DNA of 64,000 bases from Candidatus Poribacteria bacterium (lineage in GTDB: Bacteria; Poribacteria; WGA-4E; WGA-3G), in the NCBI GenBank assembly GCA_028821605.1, contig JAPPFM010000041.1:225728-289727 (forward strand), written 5' to 3'. Below are positions 27,538 through 36,305 of this stretch, piece by piece (the first letter of the stretch is position 1; every line of letters begins with the position of its first letter). Below the pieces are notes generated by a model, which saw nothing but the letters and a program-made list of their open reading frames with translations, searched no databases and was not told the DNA's origin. Made by a program: the position numbers and the translations under genes.

Positions 27538-28403
27538 TCAGTGGGTTGGTATCTCCTTCAGGAAGGCTTTAGCGGCTTGTCTGTAATCGTCGTTCTTCGC
27601 ATGTTTGACGACCCACTGTAGATACCCCCTTGCCATTGGGAAGTTCCTGCGGTAGTAGTATACCAGCCCTATGTAGAAATGGTATTCCTGGCTTCTGCTA
27701 AAACGCTGCCAAAAATGATAATTCTCCAATAAGCGAAGAAGAAACTCGTCATTTTCGGCATAGAATCTTTCGTTATTCAAGACATAAGAGTTTCCATCCC
27801 ACTTGTAGAGACTCATCCAGTCAGGACGTGCCGCTGTAGGGATACCGTCAACGGATATAAGGTCGGGTATCTTGATTTCGTAGGTGCCATCGCCTGTCAC
27901 ATCGGCGAGTCTAAAGGAGGGGCCATTGGTCGGTTGTGCGAAGACAAATGGGGATGTGTGAAGTTCAATCGCTTTCGCTGCTAGGACATTCAACGGATGT
28001 GCCCCTGTATCAAAAAGTTTGAATACCTCTTTTTTTCGATCTTTTCTCCTTTCGTGTGAGTAATGAGGAGAAAGGCTTGGTGCCAGTTGCTGGAGCGTCT
28101 GTGAGGTTTTGTACCTACACCGATGAGAATAATCGTTTCTTTTTCGGGGGTGTCATCAATATTTGCGAAGGCTTTCATCCGTGTATGGTAGTAGTGTTCT
28201 TCAGGTGCGGGATCAGGCAAAAAACCGTGATACTTTTGCTCGAGCGGATCATTAAAATAGTAATGGTAATAGGTGACCTTAGAAGTTGTCGTTTTGGAGG
28301 TATCTGCATTCACGGAAACCCAAGCAGTGGGTATCAGTGAAATTGCAAATGTTAACATGATGCGCTGGATGTGTTTCGCCACAATTCTTGTTTTCCTATG
28401 CAT
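27538..28403 (-). CDS. Secreted repeat protein made by -1 frameshift, paralogue 2
   Basis: Shorter paralogue, 288 residues with a -1 shift at the T7 run 28030-28036 (again GAA AAA AAG on the minus strand). Frame 0: signal peptide, FLPDPAPEE, ANIDDTPEKET, QAFLLITHTKGEKIEKK; unshifted it stops at 27990. Shifted: EVFKLFDTGAHPLN, DVTGDGTYEIKIP, WMSLYKWDGNSYVLNNERFY, then a TPR-like end. Identity with paralogue 1 is only about half, yet the slippery heptamer and the open frames on both sides are kept. AAGGAG sits upstream of the heptamer, as in dnaX. AGAGGAG precedes the start. The start overlaps the end of the ankyrin-like gene by eight bases. Confidence 0.7.
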
Positions 28404-28881
28404 TGGTAACTCCTCTGTTCATCTTTTCATCGTATCCGAAATTTATCAAGCCTCTTGAAGCGAGTGCTTGTATAGGTGTTCGTCCGTTCTCCTCTCTTAC
28501 AGACACGAGCAAAGGATCAGCAGTAATTAATTCGTCTACACGTTGAATATCCGCCTGTGTGTGATCAGGGGTACGGAGTATCTGGAACAAGGCATCTTTG
28601 GTGGGTGTTGATTCTTTGTCTTGTTCCTGATGAAGTACTTCTTCCTTCAACCGTGTCCAACTTGCAAATCCGTATTCACGGGCAATAACGAGTTGCGCGT
28701 CCTGCAAGCCGAATACAGCACTTTGAATCTTTACATCGGTAGCATCAGAGAGTTTTGGAAAAAATGAGCAAATACGCTGAAGCGCGTCGAGCGAGCCTTC
28801 TTTGTATTCCTTAAGCAGCTGCTTCGCTTGAGACTTAAGGTGTTCAAGACTTAGGTTGGGGGGTAATTGTTTATGTTGCAT
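28396..28881 (-). CDS. Ankyrin-repeat-type protein
   Basis: 161 residues. The N-terminal half matches a helical module common in ankyrin-domain proteins of environmental bacteria: LEHLKSQAKQLLKEYKEG, then LQDAQLVIAREYGFASWTRL. The second half has one weak ankyrin-like unit (ADPLLVSVREENGRTPIQALASRG, cut here at ENGRTPIQALASRG). It seems short for an ankyrin protein and may be truncated at its C-terminus. The stop overlaps the start of the next gene, so the three genes from 28881 down to 26073 probably form one operon. Confidence 0.65.
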   Translation of the reverse strand: MQHKQLPPNLSLEHLKSQAKQLLKEYKEGSLDALQRICSFFPKLSDATDVKIQSAVFGLQDAQLVIAREYGFASWTRLKEEVLHQEQDKESTPTKDALFQILRTPDHTQADIQRVDELITADPLLVSVREENGRTPIQALASRGLINFGYDEKMNRGVTNA

Positions 28882-29185
28882 CAGAATCTCCTCTCGTTAC
28901 ACCTGTCGTCCGCATATACAGGCAGAGAAAGAAGATTTCAGTTGTTCAGAAGAAACAAGGCAGGTTGGACCCTTCCCGCGGACTGGAGGTTTCCTTGTGA
29001 ACCTAAGAATAGGATACCACAAGCATGAATGGTTTGTCAAATTAAATTTAGAGATACTCTACACAGATGCCGCTCCTACAGGACTCAAGGGGTTTTTTAG
29101 GAATGTGCTGGTGCGGTTAGGAAACCGCACCTACCAGTTATGGGACAATGATGGTGCCCATTTGCAAAACGCGTCATTTTTTCCA
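28882..29185. repeat. Gap with palindromic repeats
   Basis: GGTGCGGTT-AGG-AAACCGCACC (29111-29133) is a clean hairpin, preceded by GCCGCTCCTACAGG at 29070-29083, another dispersed repeat type. No gene is seen. Confidence 0.65.
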
Positions 29186-30163
29186 TTACCCTCGGGCAAA
29201 CACCAGAACATCGTAATGCTGTCCGCTGTATGTAAATTGATTTGTGAGTTGTCCTTCACAGGTGAACCCAGCATCCACTAAAACCTCTGCCTTCTTCTCA
29301 GCACCGCTATCGACATAACACTGAACCTTTGTCTCAGGAAATGCCACCGCTGAAAGCAACGTCGGAACAGTATCCGCAAAATTCGGATGAAAAAATAGGT
29401 CTAACACCGCAGTCGCCGGTTGCCAACGCGTATCATGACTCACGGTTGCCCAGCCGACGATTGCGCCACCCGACGAAATCAGCAACTTCGCATCATCGTA
29501 GACATTCTCCGTTTCCAAGTCATGCTTAAAACTCAGAAAACCGCCTTCCATATTCGTGGGACCGTAAACACCCCACTTAAGACTCCGCAGCGTGTCCCAT
29601 CCGACAATACCCGACAACGCTGTGACTTTCGGCCAATCATGCCATTCGACGGATTTCGGTTCCGCAGACGTAGGAGTGAAGTAGCGTTCTTCAAAATCCG
29701 AGTTCACAGGATACTTCATAAAACCGGACTCTGGAAATACACTCTCAAATCCAAAACTATGGTAGATGTAATACGGGTGGCTATTGTAGCCTGTACCCAG
29801 ATAGAGTGCGCGACCGGCGCGCTGTCGAAAATCCTCCATCTGATACGCCATTACACCTTTACACGCCCCTTTTCTACGCTGTTGTGGTAACGTGAAAACG
29901 TGTCCTAAAATACCGACCCCTTCAGACTCGACCGTCATGATGTTGGTAATCACACGTCCGTCAAGCTTGCCGACATAGAAACGCGTCTCTAATGCATCAA
30001 GCACTTCCGTGACACATCGCTCAATATGCCACTCCCAGTTTCCACCTTTGTGTCCAAGGAACTGTTTCACCTCTTCGGCATGAGGTTCATCCGGTGCAGT
30101 AATTACACCGACTTCCATTTCTTCTCCCGTTTTCAGTCCGACTTCTCCCAATTTATCGTACAT
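29186..30163 (-). CDS. GNAT-family N-acetyltransferase
   Basis: 325 residues. The acetyl-CoA motif A is around GHVFTLPQQRRKGACKGVM (in GHVFTLPQQRRKGA), with YLGTGYNSHPYYIYHSFGF, cut here at GTGYNSHPYYIY, as motif B. The C-terminal half may be a second, degenerate acetyltransferase fold (LLISSGGAIVGWATVSHD; VQCYVDSGAEKKAEVLVDAGF in parts). The substrate is unknown. The ATG at 30163 is chosen over the ATG at 30175 because GGAGG lies six bases before it and overlaps the upstream codons. Confidence 0.8.
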   Translation of the reverse strand: MYDKLGEVGLKTGEEMEVGVITAPDEPHAEEVKQFLGHKGGNWEWHIERCVTEVLDALETRFYVGKLDGRVITNIMTVESEGVGILGHVFTLPQQRRKGACKGVMAYQMEDFRQRAGRALYLGTGYNSHPYYIYHSFGFESVFPESGFMKYPVNSDFEERYFTPTSAEPKSVEWHDWPKVTALSGIVGWDTLRSLKWGVYGPTNMEGGFLSFKHDLETENVYDDAKLLISSGGAIVGWATVSHDTRWQPATAVLDLFFHPNFADTVPTLLSAVAFPETKVQCYVDSGAEKKAEVLVDAGFTCEGQLTNQFTYSGQHYDVLVFARG

Positions 30164-30198
30164 AACCACCTCCATTAGAACTCTTTAGAGAAATAAAA

Positions 30199-30229
30199 TT
30201 GGCAAATACCCTGAAAAATATGGTATACT
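30199..30229 (+). promoter_or_regulatory. Possible promoter for ndk
   Basis: TTGGCA and TATACT separated by 19 bases, about 100 bases before the ndk ATG. The spacer is long, so support is weak. Confidence 0.35.
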
Positions 30230-30325
30230 TAAAATGGCTTGATGTCAAGCCTGAATGCTTGGTATTGCAAAGCCTTAATACAGACGTGCTGTGTAGGCGC
30301 GCACAAAGGTCAAAATGGAGGGACC

Positions 30326-30790
30326 ATGGAGACAGAACAGACATTGGTTCTAATCAAACCGGACGGTGTTCAACGTGGGCTTATCGGTGAAATCATTGCT
30401 CGCTATGAACATAAAGGACTCAAAATCGTTGGGATGAAACTGCTACAGTTCCCGCGCGAGACGGCAGAAACACTCTACGCTATCCATCAGGGAAAACCCT
30501 TTTACGATGTACTTATCGAATTCATAATCTCGGCTCCTATTGTAGCCTTAGCCATTGAAGGACGGGACGCAATGGAATTGGTACGTATCCTCAACGGAGA
30601 GACCGACCCAAAGAAATCACAACCGGGAACCATCCGAGGCGATTTCTCAATCAACATAACGCACAACATTGTACACGCATCGGACTCTCTACAGAGTGCC
30701 CAACGCGAATTAGAGATAGTGTTCGCACCTGAAGAACGCTACAAGTATCACCGAATGGATGAAGCAATCCTACATCCGCCGGTGGTGTAA
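30326..30790 (+). CDS. ndk: Nucleoside diphosphate kinase
   Basis: Transfers the gamma phosphate between NTPs and NDPs through a phospho-histidine. It has Lys11 in LVLIKPDGVQRGLIGEI, cut here at LVLIKPDGVQRG, RGDFS, and the active His117 in NIVHASDS. It has 154 residues. The frame is open further upstream, but ATG 30326 gives the family N-terminus and has GGAGGG in front. Relatives usually read NxxHGSDS, so Ala for Gly after the His is a small variation. Confidence 0.94.
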   Translation: METEQTLVLIKPDGVQRGLIGEIIARYEHKGLKIVGMKLLQFPRETAETLYAIHQGKPFYDVLIEFIISAPIVALAIEGRDAMELVRILNGETDPKKSQPGTIRGDFSINITHNIVHASDSLQSAQRELEIVFAPEERYKYHRMDEAILHPPVV

Positions 30791-30896
30791 CATATACGCA
30801 TCCAACTGCGTTTTTATTTTCTACGCACAATTACTAAAAATCTCGTTCGAGAATTTTTGTGCAAAAAACAGGAAAAACAAAAGGAGATTAAAACAA

Positions 30897-31673
30897 TTGA
30901 AAGTTTTTAACGTATGCGCGCTCATCATCATGCTTACCCTCGGACTCGCTTTGAGTGTCCACGCCGGTAAAGCTGACTGCGAAAATATAGATGGTAAAGG
31001 CGCAAAGCCGGTCAAAGAGGTCGGTAAAGAAGCTGATGCCGTCCAGAACGATTACGATGAGGTCGTCGAAGAAGATGACCGAAACGGTGTCACCTATCTC
31101 TCCTTCATCGGTGGTAGCACACCCAAACCGAATAAGTGCGGACTTAACCCAAAAAACCCAGAAGCTGAATGGACGGGATGGGGTGGGCCCATAGATACAG
31201 ACAACGCCACAATCGGTGAAGGTGCCGGCACCCGAAACGAAATCGTTATCGGCGGGATCTACTTTGAACGTGGAATCGGAAGCCACTCCGTTGCCACGGT
31301 TGTTTACGATTTATCAGGCGGCAATTATCTTAAATTTGAGGGTTACGTCGGTATGTCAGACGAAAAAGATCCGGCTGAGTGTGGACACGGCGGCAGCGGT
31401 GATTTCGTTTTCACTATTGATGGAAAAGAAGTTTTCAAATCTGAGAAACTCTTAGGTACCGATGGTGGAAAACAGGTTGAAGCTGTCAAAGTAGAAATTG
31501 ACATTCCTGTCAACGCCAAGGAACTTGAAATCGTCATGGGCGATGGCGGCGACGGTGCCGGATGTGACCACTCCGCAATTGGCGATGCCAAACTCCTCAA
31601 CGCCCAAGCACTTGCCGTTGAACCGGCTAACAAACTCCCCACAATCTGGGGACATTTGAAAGATAGTTATTAG
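30897..31673 (+). CDS. Secreted NPCBM-domain protein
   Basis: 258 residues from a TTG start, chosen because AGGAG lies ten bases before it and the protein then begins with a signal peptide (VCALIIMLTLGLALSVHA). The main domain (about 95-240) matches the NPCBM carbohydrate-binding-like module: YFERGIGSHSVATVVYDLSG, then YLKFEGYVGMSD and DGKEVFKSE. The end carries LAVEPANKLPTIWGHLK, nearly the same as the end of the LamG protein at 31920-32690. Probably surface-bound or secreted and able to bind glycans. Confidence 0.75.
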   Translation: MKVFNVCALIIMLTLGLALSVHAGKADCENIDGKGAKPVKEVGKEADAVQNDYDEVVEEDDRNGVTYLSFIGGSTPKPNKCGLNPKNPEAEWTGWGGPIDTDNATIGEGAGTRNEIVIGGIYFERGIGSHSVATVVYDLSGGNYLKFEGYVGMSDEKDPAECGHGGSGDFVFTIDGKEVFKSEKLLGTDGGKQVEAVKVEIDIPVNAKELEIVMGDGGDGAGCDHSAIGDAKLLNAQALAVEPANKLPTIWGHLKDSY

Positions 31674-31734
31674 ATAGCTGTTAGGGGTTCACTGCTGCTG
31701 TAGTAAGAGAGAATTCCTAAACAACTCCGTTAAG

Positions 31735-31796
31735 CCTGATTTAGACAGGTTGTTTTGTGTGTAAACACAGGAATCTTCGTCTAAATCGGGTTTTTT
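31735..31796 (+). terminator. Rho-independent terminator
   Basis: CCTGATTTAGAC (31735-31746) pairs fully with GTCTAAATCGGG (31779-31790) using one G-U pair, followed by six T. The 32-base loop can form a smaller GTGT/ACAC hairpin. Confidence 0.85.
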
Positions 31797-31919
31797 GTTG
31801 CAATTTTATATAATATATTTTACTATAAACTATATTTAGAAACGAATCCTAACACCGTAGCGCCCCAGTAATTTACTACTGACAAACACGCTTACGGTAA
31901 ACATTGGAAGGATGCAACT

Positions 31920-32690
31920 ATGAAAAAAGTTCTATTAACGCTCGGTATAGTATGTTTCAGCCTCATCGCTGTTAATGTCAGCACCGCCGAGATTGACCTT
32001 GAAACAGCAGTCGGTATATGGTTATTCGACGAAGGCAAAGGTGGTGTCGCTGCTGATCTTTCTCCCGAAGGGAATGAGGGAGAACTCGTCAAATCTCCGG
32101 CATGGGTAGATGGCAAATTCGGCAAGGCACTCGAATTTGATGGAAAAGCAAGTTGTGTGTCAACTGGGCAGAAACTCCTTGATAATCTTGAAGAATTTAC
32201 TATTCTCACTTGGGTAAAAACCACAAGTGCCCCTGCAAACCGGACTGGACTCGTCGGACAGAACGACTCTCCGGAGTTCGGTTTTATTGATGCCAATTCT
32301 ATCAACCTCTGGACACCCACGGCTGGTGGAACAACCAATCCTTGGAAATTCAAACACGGTGATGGTAAATGGCACCACGTCGGATGTGTCGCTACGACGG
32401 AATACGTCCACGTTTATATTGATGGTGAGTATATCGAGAAGAAGGGTGGCTGGGCAAATCACGGCACATCTGCCTTTAACGTCAATATTGGGGGGTGTGG
32501 TGTCTGGGATCCAGCTGGAAACTTCTTCCCAGGTGCGATGGACGAAGTCGCTATTTTCCACTCGGCACTGGAACAAGCAGACGTTCAGGAACTGATGGAA
32601 AAAGGATTTAGCGCATATCTTGCAGTCGATCCGAGAGACAAACTCGGTACAACCTGGGGGCATATTAAATCAACGCACCATTTCAAATAA
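31920..32690 (+). CDS. Secreted LamG/concanavalin-like lectin domain protein
   Basis: 256 residues with a signal peptide (KVLLTLGIVCFSLIAVNVSTA, hydrophobic core LLTLGIVCFSLIAV). The LamG fold fills residues 30-230: AVGIWLFDEGKG, GKFGKALEFDGKASCVSTG, FTILTWVKT, DGKWHHVGCVAT, YVHVYIDGEY and GAMDEVAIFHSALEQADVQEL, cut here at GAMDEVAIFHSALEQ. It ends LAVDPRDKLGTTWGHIK, the same motif as the previous protein. GGAAGGA precedes the ATG. Likely glycan binding at the cell surface. Confidence 0.85.
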   Translation: MKKVLLTLGIVCFSLIAVNVSTAEIDLETAVGIWLFDEGKGGVAADLSPEGNEGELVKSPAWVDGKFGKALEFDGKASCVSTGQKLLDNLEEFTILTWVKTTSAPANRTGLVGQNDSPEFGFIDANSINLWTPTAGGTTNPWKFKHGDGKWHHVGCVATTEYVHVYIDGEYIEKKGGWANHGTSAFNVNIGGCGVWDPAGNFFPGAMDEVAIFHSALEQADVQELMEKGFSAYLAVDPRDKLGTTWGHIKSTHHFK

Positions 32691-32710
32691 GAAACCCATC
32701 TTTTCCAACA

Positions 32711-32854
32711 CTCGTAGACGTACTGGGTTATAGTAACAAGACTTACGCAGCTCCGTTGCTGGCGAGGTTTGAAACCTCGCCAGCGGCGTGTGGAATGTCC
32801 GTAGTTATCAGAAATTGCGTAAGTCCTAAGTAAATTCCGTAGTACGTCTATGAG
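32711..32854. mobile_element. Nested palindromic element with TAGGACTTACGCA-type ends
   Basis: Outer arms CTCGTAGACGTACT (32711-32724) and AGTACGTCTATGAG (32841-32854). Inside lie AGACTTACGCA (32739) and TGCGTAAGTCCT (to 32827), and at the centre the GCTGGCGAGGTTT inverted repeat (32758-32784). The three nested levels suggest successive insertions. Related ends occur at 60579-60673 and 63947. Confidence 0.7.
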
Positions 32855-32899
32855 TAACCTTCCCGTTGGCGTTCCTACTCGTCACACATACCAGCACCT

Positions 32900-34495
32900 T
32901 TACTTTGATCCACGCAGTTCCGTGAGTTTGTCTAACGCAACCTTATTCCCCGGTTCTAATGCTAAAACCCGTTCAAAGGCACCAATCGCCTCGGGGATAT
33001 TTCCAAGTTCCTGATAAGCAACACCTAAAGCACCATAAGCGCGAACGTGCCTCGCCTCAATTGTGATAACCTTTTTAAACAGGGAGACGGCTTCGAGATA
33101 GTCCTCCTTCATCAGAGCAATTAAGCCGAGTCTATAAACGGCTTGGGCATCTGTTGCATCATGGGTGATGACCTGTTTGTAGTGTGGCTCGGCTGCTGCA
33201 TAACGCTGTTTTTTCCAATAGGCACCTGCAAGATCGCGATGCACGGACAGTTTAGATGGCACGAGTTCAAGTGCCTTCTGATAGTGTTGAATCGCCTCGC
33301 CAAGCTGTCCGGTGTTCTCATACACCGTCGCAAGATTCGCGTGTACATTTGAGAAAAAAGTGTCGTAATCCGAAGGGTTCAATTGTCGCTGAAATTTGCT
33401 ATCTGTTTTATTTTTTTTAAACTGAAGTGCCATTCGACAGGCACGGATCGCTGCAGTGGTCTGTCCGATTTCATAATAGATCTGCCCTATATAGTTATAA
33501 GCCTGCGCTTTCAAGTAGACTATCTCGTCTATACTTCTCTTCTTCTGAACCTCTATATCTTTGTCGAGTAGCGACAGGATGCGATCTAATACAGCTAAAG
33601 CTTCGTGGTGTTGTGCCGTATAGAGCAGTGAAACGCTGTAGTCGAACCAGACCTTTATATCTTTCTGTGTGTCTGATATAAGCGGTTCAAATTCAGCAAC
33701 AGCCCTCGTGTAATTGCCTTCTGACATATAACGCCTACCACGTTCCGCATACAGCGGCGCAGTAACACCTGCTTGAAGCACGTCCCACCATAAAGGGTCT
33801 ACTAATTCATTGTATTCACTCGGATGTCGCGCTGCCTGCGCGTGCTGCTTCGCCGCCTGTTTATCCCCAAGTGCGATAGTAACTTGCGCCATTAGGGCAT
33901 GTGCCTCACTTTGTCTCGGATTCAAACGGAGTGCGTTCTCTAAATGCGTCCGAGCAAGTTTCATCTGCTGCTTCGCAAGCGCAATTTCGCCGAGCCAGAG
34001 TTCAGAAAACGGGTTGTCCGGTTGAAAGTGTTTCGCTCGCGCCAAATGGTGTCGCGCTTCATCAAGTCTCCCTAAAATGCGGAGTACGGAAGCAAGGTAG
34101 AGATGCGCGGGCGCATATTCAGGTCTCAACACAAGGGCACGCGTGAGATGTTCTACAGCATCTTCGGGCTGACGCTGCTTCGTCAAACGTCCAAGGAAGT
34201 AGAGCCATCCGAATTCATCAGGTGCGAGCACATTCGCTTGGCGATAACACGGTATTGCTGGTATTTCCCACCCGTGACTGAGATAAACATGTCCCAATTG
34301 CCCCCAGACATCGGCATCGTCCGGAGAAGCCCGAACTGCTGCTTGCGCCTCCTCAATCGCCTCCAAAAGCAGTTTTTCCTCAACCAAGTCCAGATCAGCA
34401 GGTTGGGGAATATCAATCTCAGCACCAGCAAAACCAGTAACCAGTAACCAGTAACCAGTAACCAATAACCAGTAACCCATCTTCAATTTCTTCAA
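32900..34495 (-). CDS. Secreted TPR-repeat protein with repeat-encoded signal peptide
   Basis: 531 residues. The N-terminus MGYWLLVTGYWLLVTGFAGA is encoded by tandem heptamers and serves as the signal peptide. TPR units start near residue 45 (DADVWGQLGHVYLSHG) and continue to the end (last unit ARHVRAYGALGVAYQELGN), about ten in all, with some spacing in the middle. Its first four bases overlap the stop of the CRTAC1-like gene (ATGA), so the two are translationally coupled. TPR plus FG-GAP/ASPIC pairs are typical of this lineage. It is probably a scaffold for exported complexes. Confidence 0.85.
   Translation of the reverse strand: MKKLKMGYWLLVTGYWLLVTGFAGAEIDIPQPADLDLVEEKLLLEAIEEAQAAVRASPDDADVWGQLGHVYLSHGWEIPAIPCYRQANVLAPDEFGWLYFLGRLTKQRQPEDAVEHLTRALVLRPEYAPAHLYLASVLRILGRLDEARHHLARAKHFQPDNPFSELWLGEIALAKQQMKLARTHLENALRLNPRQSEAHALMAQVTIALGDKQAAKQHAQAARHPSEYNELVDPLWWDVLQAGVTAPLYAERGRRYMSEGNYTRAVAEFEPLISDTQKDIKVWFDYSVSLLYTAQHHEALAVLDRILSLLDKDIEVQKKRSIDEIVYLKAQAYNYIGQIYYEIGQTTAAIRACRMALQFKKNKTDSKFQRQLNPSDYDTFFSNVHANLATVYENTGQLGEAIQHYQKALELVPSKLSVHRDLAGAYWKKQRYAAAEPHYKQVITHDATDAQAVYRLGLIALMKEDYLEAVSLFKKVITIEARHVRAYGALGVAYQELGNIPEAIGAFERVLALEPGNKVALDKLTELRGSK
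34436..34481. repeat. Tandem ACCAGTA heptamers inside the TPR gene start
   Basis: About six units of ACCAGTA with one ACCAATA variant. On the minus strand they encode YWLLVTG twice. Because 7 is not a multiple of 3, gain or loss of one unit would shift the reading frame. Confidence 0.85.
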
Positions 34496-36294
34496 AAAGA
34501 CACCCCCTTCCCCTGATGAACCGTCACACGCTGATTGGCAGATGCCCCCGGAAATTTCTCACGACTTCCATCGGGCCAGTGCACCTCAATCGCCTGAACA
34601 GCATTGATTGGGCCCAACCCGAAATGTACGCTCGGTTCACTGCTACTGAGGTAACTCGTTCCGGGTAACACATAACCCGTCAACGCGCGCGACGCAGTTT
34701 GAAGCGTCACTTGTGCACCGAGTGCATCGCGATTTTGGGTAATGGCTCTCACGAAAAGATAGTGATATTGCGGTGGGGGTGCGTCATTTCGGAAAAAGCG
34801 GAGCCGATTGTCGAGACCACTCACCACCATATCAATATCGCCATCCCTATCCATATCACCAAAAGCCATTCCGCGGCTCACCTCAACCCACCTCGCAAAA
34901 TCAGGCGCACGAGAACTAACATCGGTGAAATGGTTAGTGGTTATCAGTTGTCGGTTGTCGGTTAAGAGAGGATCCGGTGAAGTTACATCCTCTTTTAACC
35001 GAAGACCTTGACCAACAACTCGTGCCTTAGCAAAAGTATCGGTAGACGAGTTGTTGGTCAAAACCGAAGACTGATGACCATTTTGAAAGAGGAGATTCGG
35101 TTCGGCATAGAAGTTCCAGAACTCACCAACGTTTGCACCCTCAAGGACAGCACCGCGCTTCACCCGACCATTGACGAGTGCAATGTCGAGATCAGTATCG
35201 TTGTCAAAATCCAAAAAGCCACATCCAAACCCTGTGTAGGGTAGGTCGCGACCTGCAAACCCTGCCACCTCAGTCATATCCCCAAACACAGCGTAGTTGG
35301 AAGCAACATAAAGCGTATTCGTCTCACCTGACAAATGTGTTACAAACAGGTCTGGGTGCATATCGCTATTGACATCACCGACAGCAATGCCCATGCTTCC
35401 TTCAGGTTGTCCGTAAGCGTTAAACGCCAATCCGTGTAATATGGCTTCCTCAGCGAAAGTGCCGTCCGTCTGGTTTACCCATAACTGGTTTGCCTCCCCA
35501 TCGTTCGCGACATAAAAATCCGCCCAACCATCGGCAGTTAAATCGAGACACACAACACCAAGCCCTCTGCCGGGCATTGCAGCGATCCCCGCTTGGCGCG
35601 TTACATCTGTGAAAGTGCCATCGCCGTTGTTTCGGAATAATCGATCACCTGCAGGCTCAAAGACTTGGGGATTGCAGTAATCCGGGGCACTATGTTTCCC
35701 ACGACACACCATCTTTGGATCAAATTGAACGTAGTTCACAACATAGAGATCAAGGTATCCGTCTCTATTGTAATCACCAAAAGTTGCGGAGGTTCCCCAC
35801 GCTTCATTTGAGAGTCCAGCATCTTCCAAAGCAAAGGTCCCATCCCCGTTGTTCCGATAGAAAGCATCAGTACCGTAGTTTGTTACATAGACATCCACAT
35901 CACCATCGTTATCCACATCACCGATTGCGACACCTTGTCCATACCCCTCGTGTCCGATGCCGGTCGCTTCCGTAACGTCAACAAACGTTCCGTCAGGTTG
36001 TTGCCGAAAAAGCCGATTCGGAGCGGGAACATCCTCTCCGGGCGGCGGAAACCGGATATGTAAGACATCAAGCGCGGCATCATTATCGTAGTCGAACAGA
36101 GCGACACCACTCCCGATTACCTCTGGCAAGGCGTACGTCCCCGCGCGCTTGTAGGAGTTGGGTGCCCCAACCTCTACTTCAAAACCGATTGCGGAAGTCA
36201 CTTCCGTAAAGTACGGTTTATCCGTTTCCGCTTGCGCTGTCCACAAGCACAGTGTAATAATGAAGAACGTCACAGCATACAGTCTAATAAACAT
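34492..36294 (-). CDS. CRTAC1-like FG-GAP/ASPIC-UnbV secreted protein
   Basis: 600 residues with a signal peptide (FFIITLCLWTAQA). FG-GAP/VCBS repeats carry calcium-loop motifs: FDYDNDAALDVL, GDVDNDGDVDVYV, GDYNRDGYLDLYV, GDVNSDMHPDLFV and GDMDRDGDIDMVV. The C-terminal ASPIC/UnbV domain ends IEVHWPDGSREKFPG. It likely folds as a beta propeller outside the cytoplasm. Residues 412-429 (LTNNSSTDTFAKARVVGQ) are encoded by a 54-bp palindromic element, and the following 20 or so by heptamer repeat, both in frame. GGAG lies four bases before the ATG. Confidence 0.85.
   Translation of the reverse strand: MFIRLYAVTFFIITLCLWTAQAETDKPYFTEVTSAIGFEVEVGAPNSYKRAGTYALPEVIGSGVALFDYDNDAALDVLHIRFPPPGEDVPAPNRLFRQQPDGTFVDVTEATGIGHEGYGQGVAIGDVDNDGDVDVYVTNYGTDAFYRNNGDGTFALEDAGLSNEAWGTSATFGDYNRDGYLDLYVVNYVQFDPKMVCRGKHSAPDYCNPQVFEPAGDRLFRNNGDGTFTDVTRQAGIAAMPGRGLGVVCLDLTADGWADFYVANDGEANQLWVNQTDGTFAEEAILHGLAFNAYGQPEGSMGIAVGDVNSDMHPDLFVTHLSGETNTLYVASNYAVFGDMTEVAGFAGRDLPYTGFGCGFLDFDNDTDLDIALVNGRVKRGAVLEGANVGEFWNFYAEPNLLFQNGHQSSVLTNNSSTDTFAKARVVGQGLRLKEDVTSPDPLLTDNRQLITTNHFTDVSSRAPDFARWVEVSRGMAFGDMDRDGDIDMVVSGLDNRLRFFRNDAPPPQYHYLFVRAITQNRDALGAQVTLQTASRALTGYVLPGTSYLSSSEPSVHFGLGPINAVQAIEVHWPDGSREKFPGASANQRVTVHQGKGVSF
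34930..35061. repeat. Palindromic element and heptamer array inserted in frame in the CRTAC1-like gene
   Basis: 35008-35061 is a full 54-bp copy of the TTGACCAAxAACTCG palindrome, aligned exactly to codons. 34930-34970 holds GTTATCAG/TTGTCGG heptamers. Together they add about 40 residues between two FG-GAP units. Confidence 0.85.
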
Positions 36295-36305
36295 TTCACT
36301 CCTAC

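Noticed and set aside
29420..29890. 156-residue plus-strand frame opposite the GNAT gene
   Set aside because: No start signal and no family pattern; the minus strand has clear acetyltransferase motifs.
34436..34481. CRISPR-like tandem repeat
   Set aside because: Units of 7 bases without spacers; part of the heptamer repeat class. No cas genes in the window.
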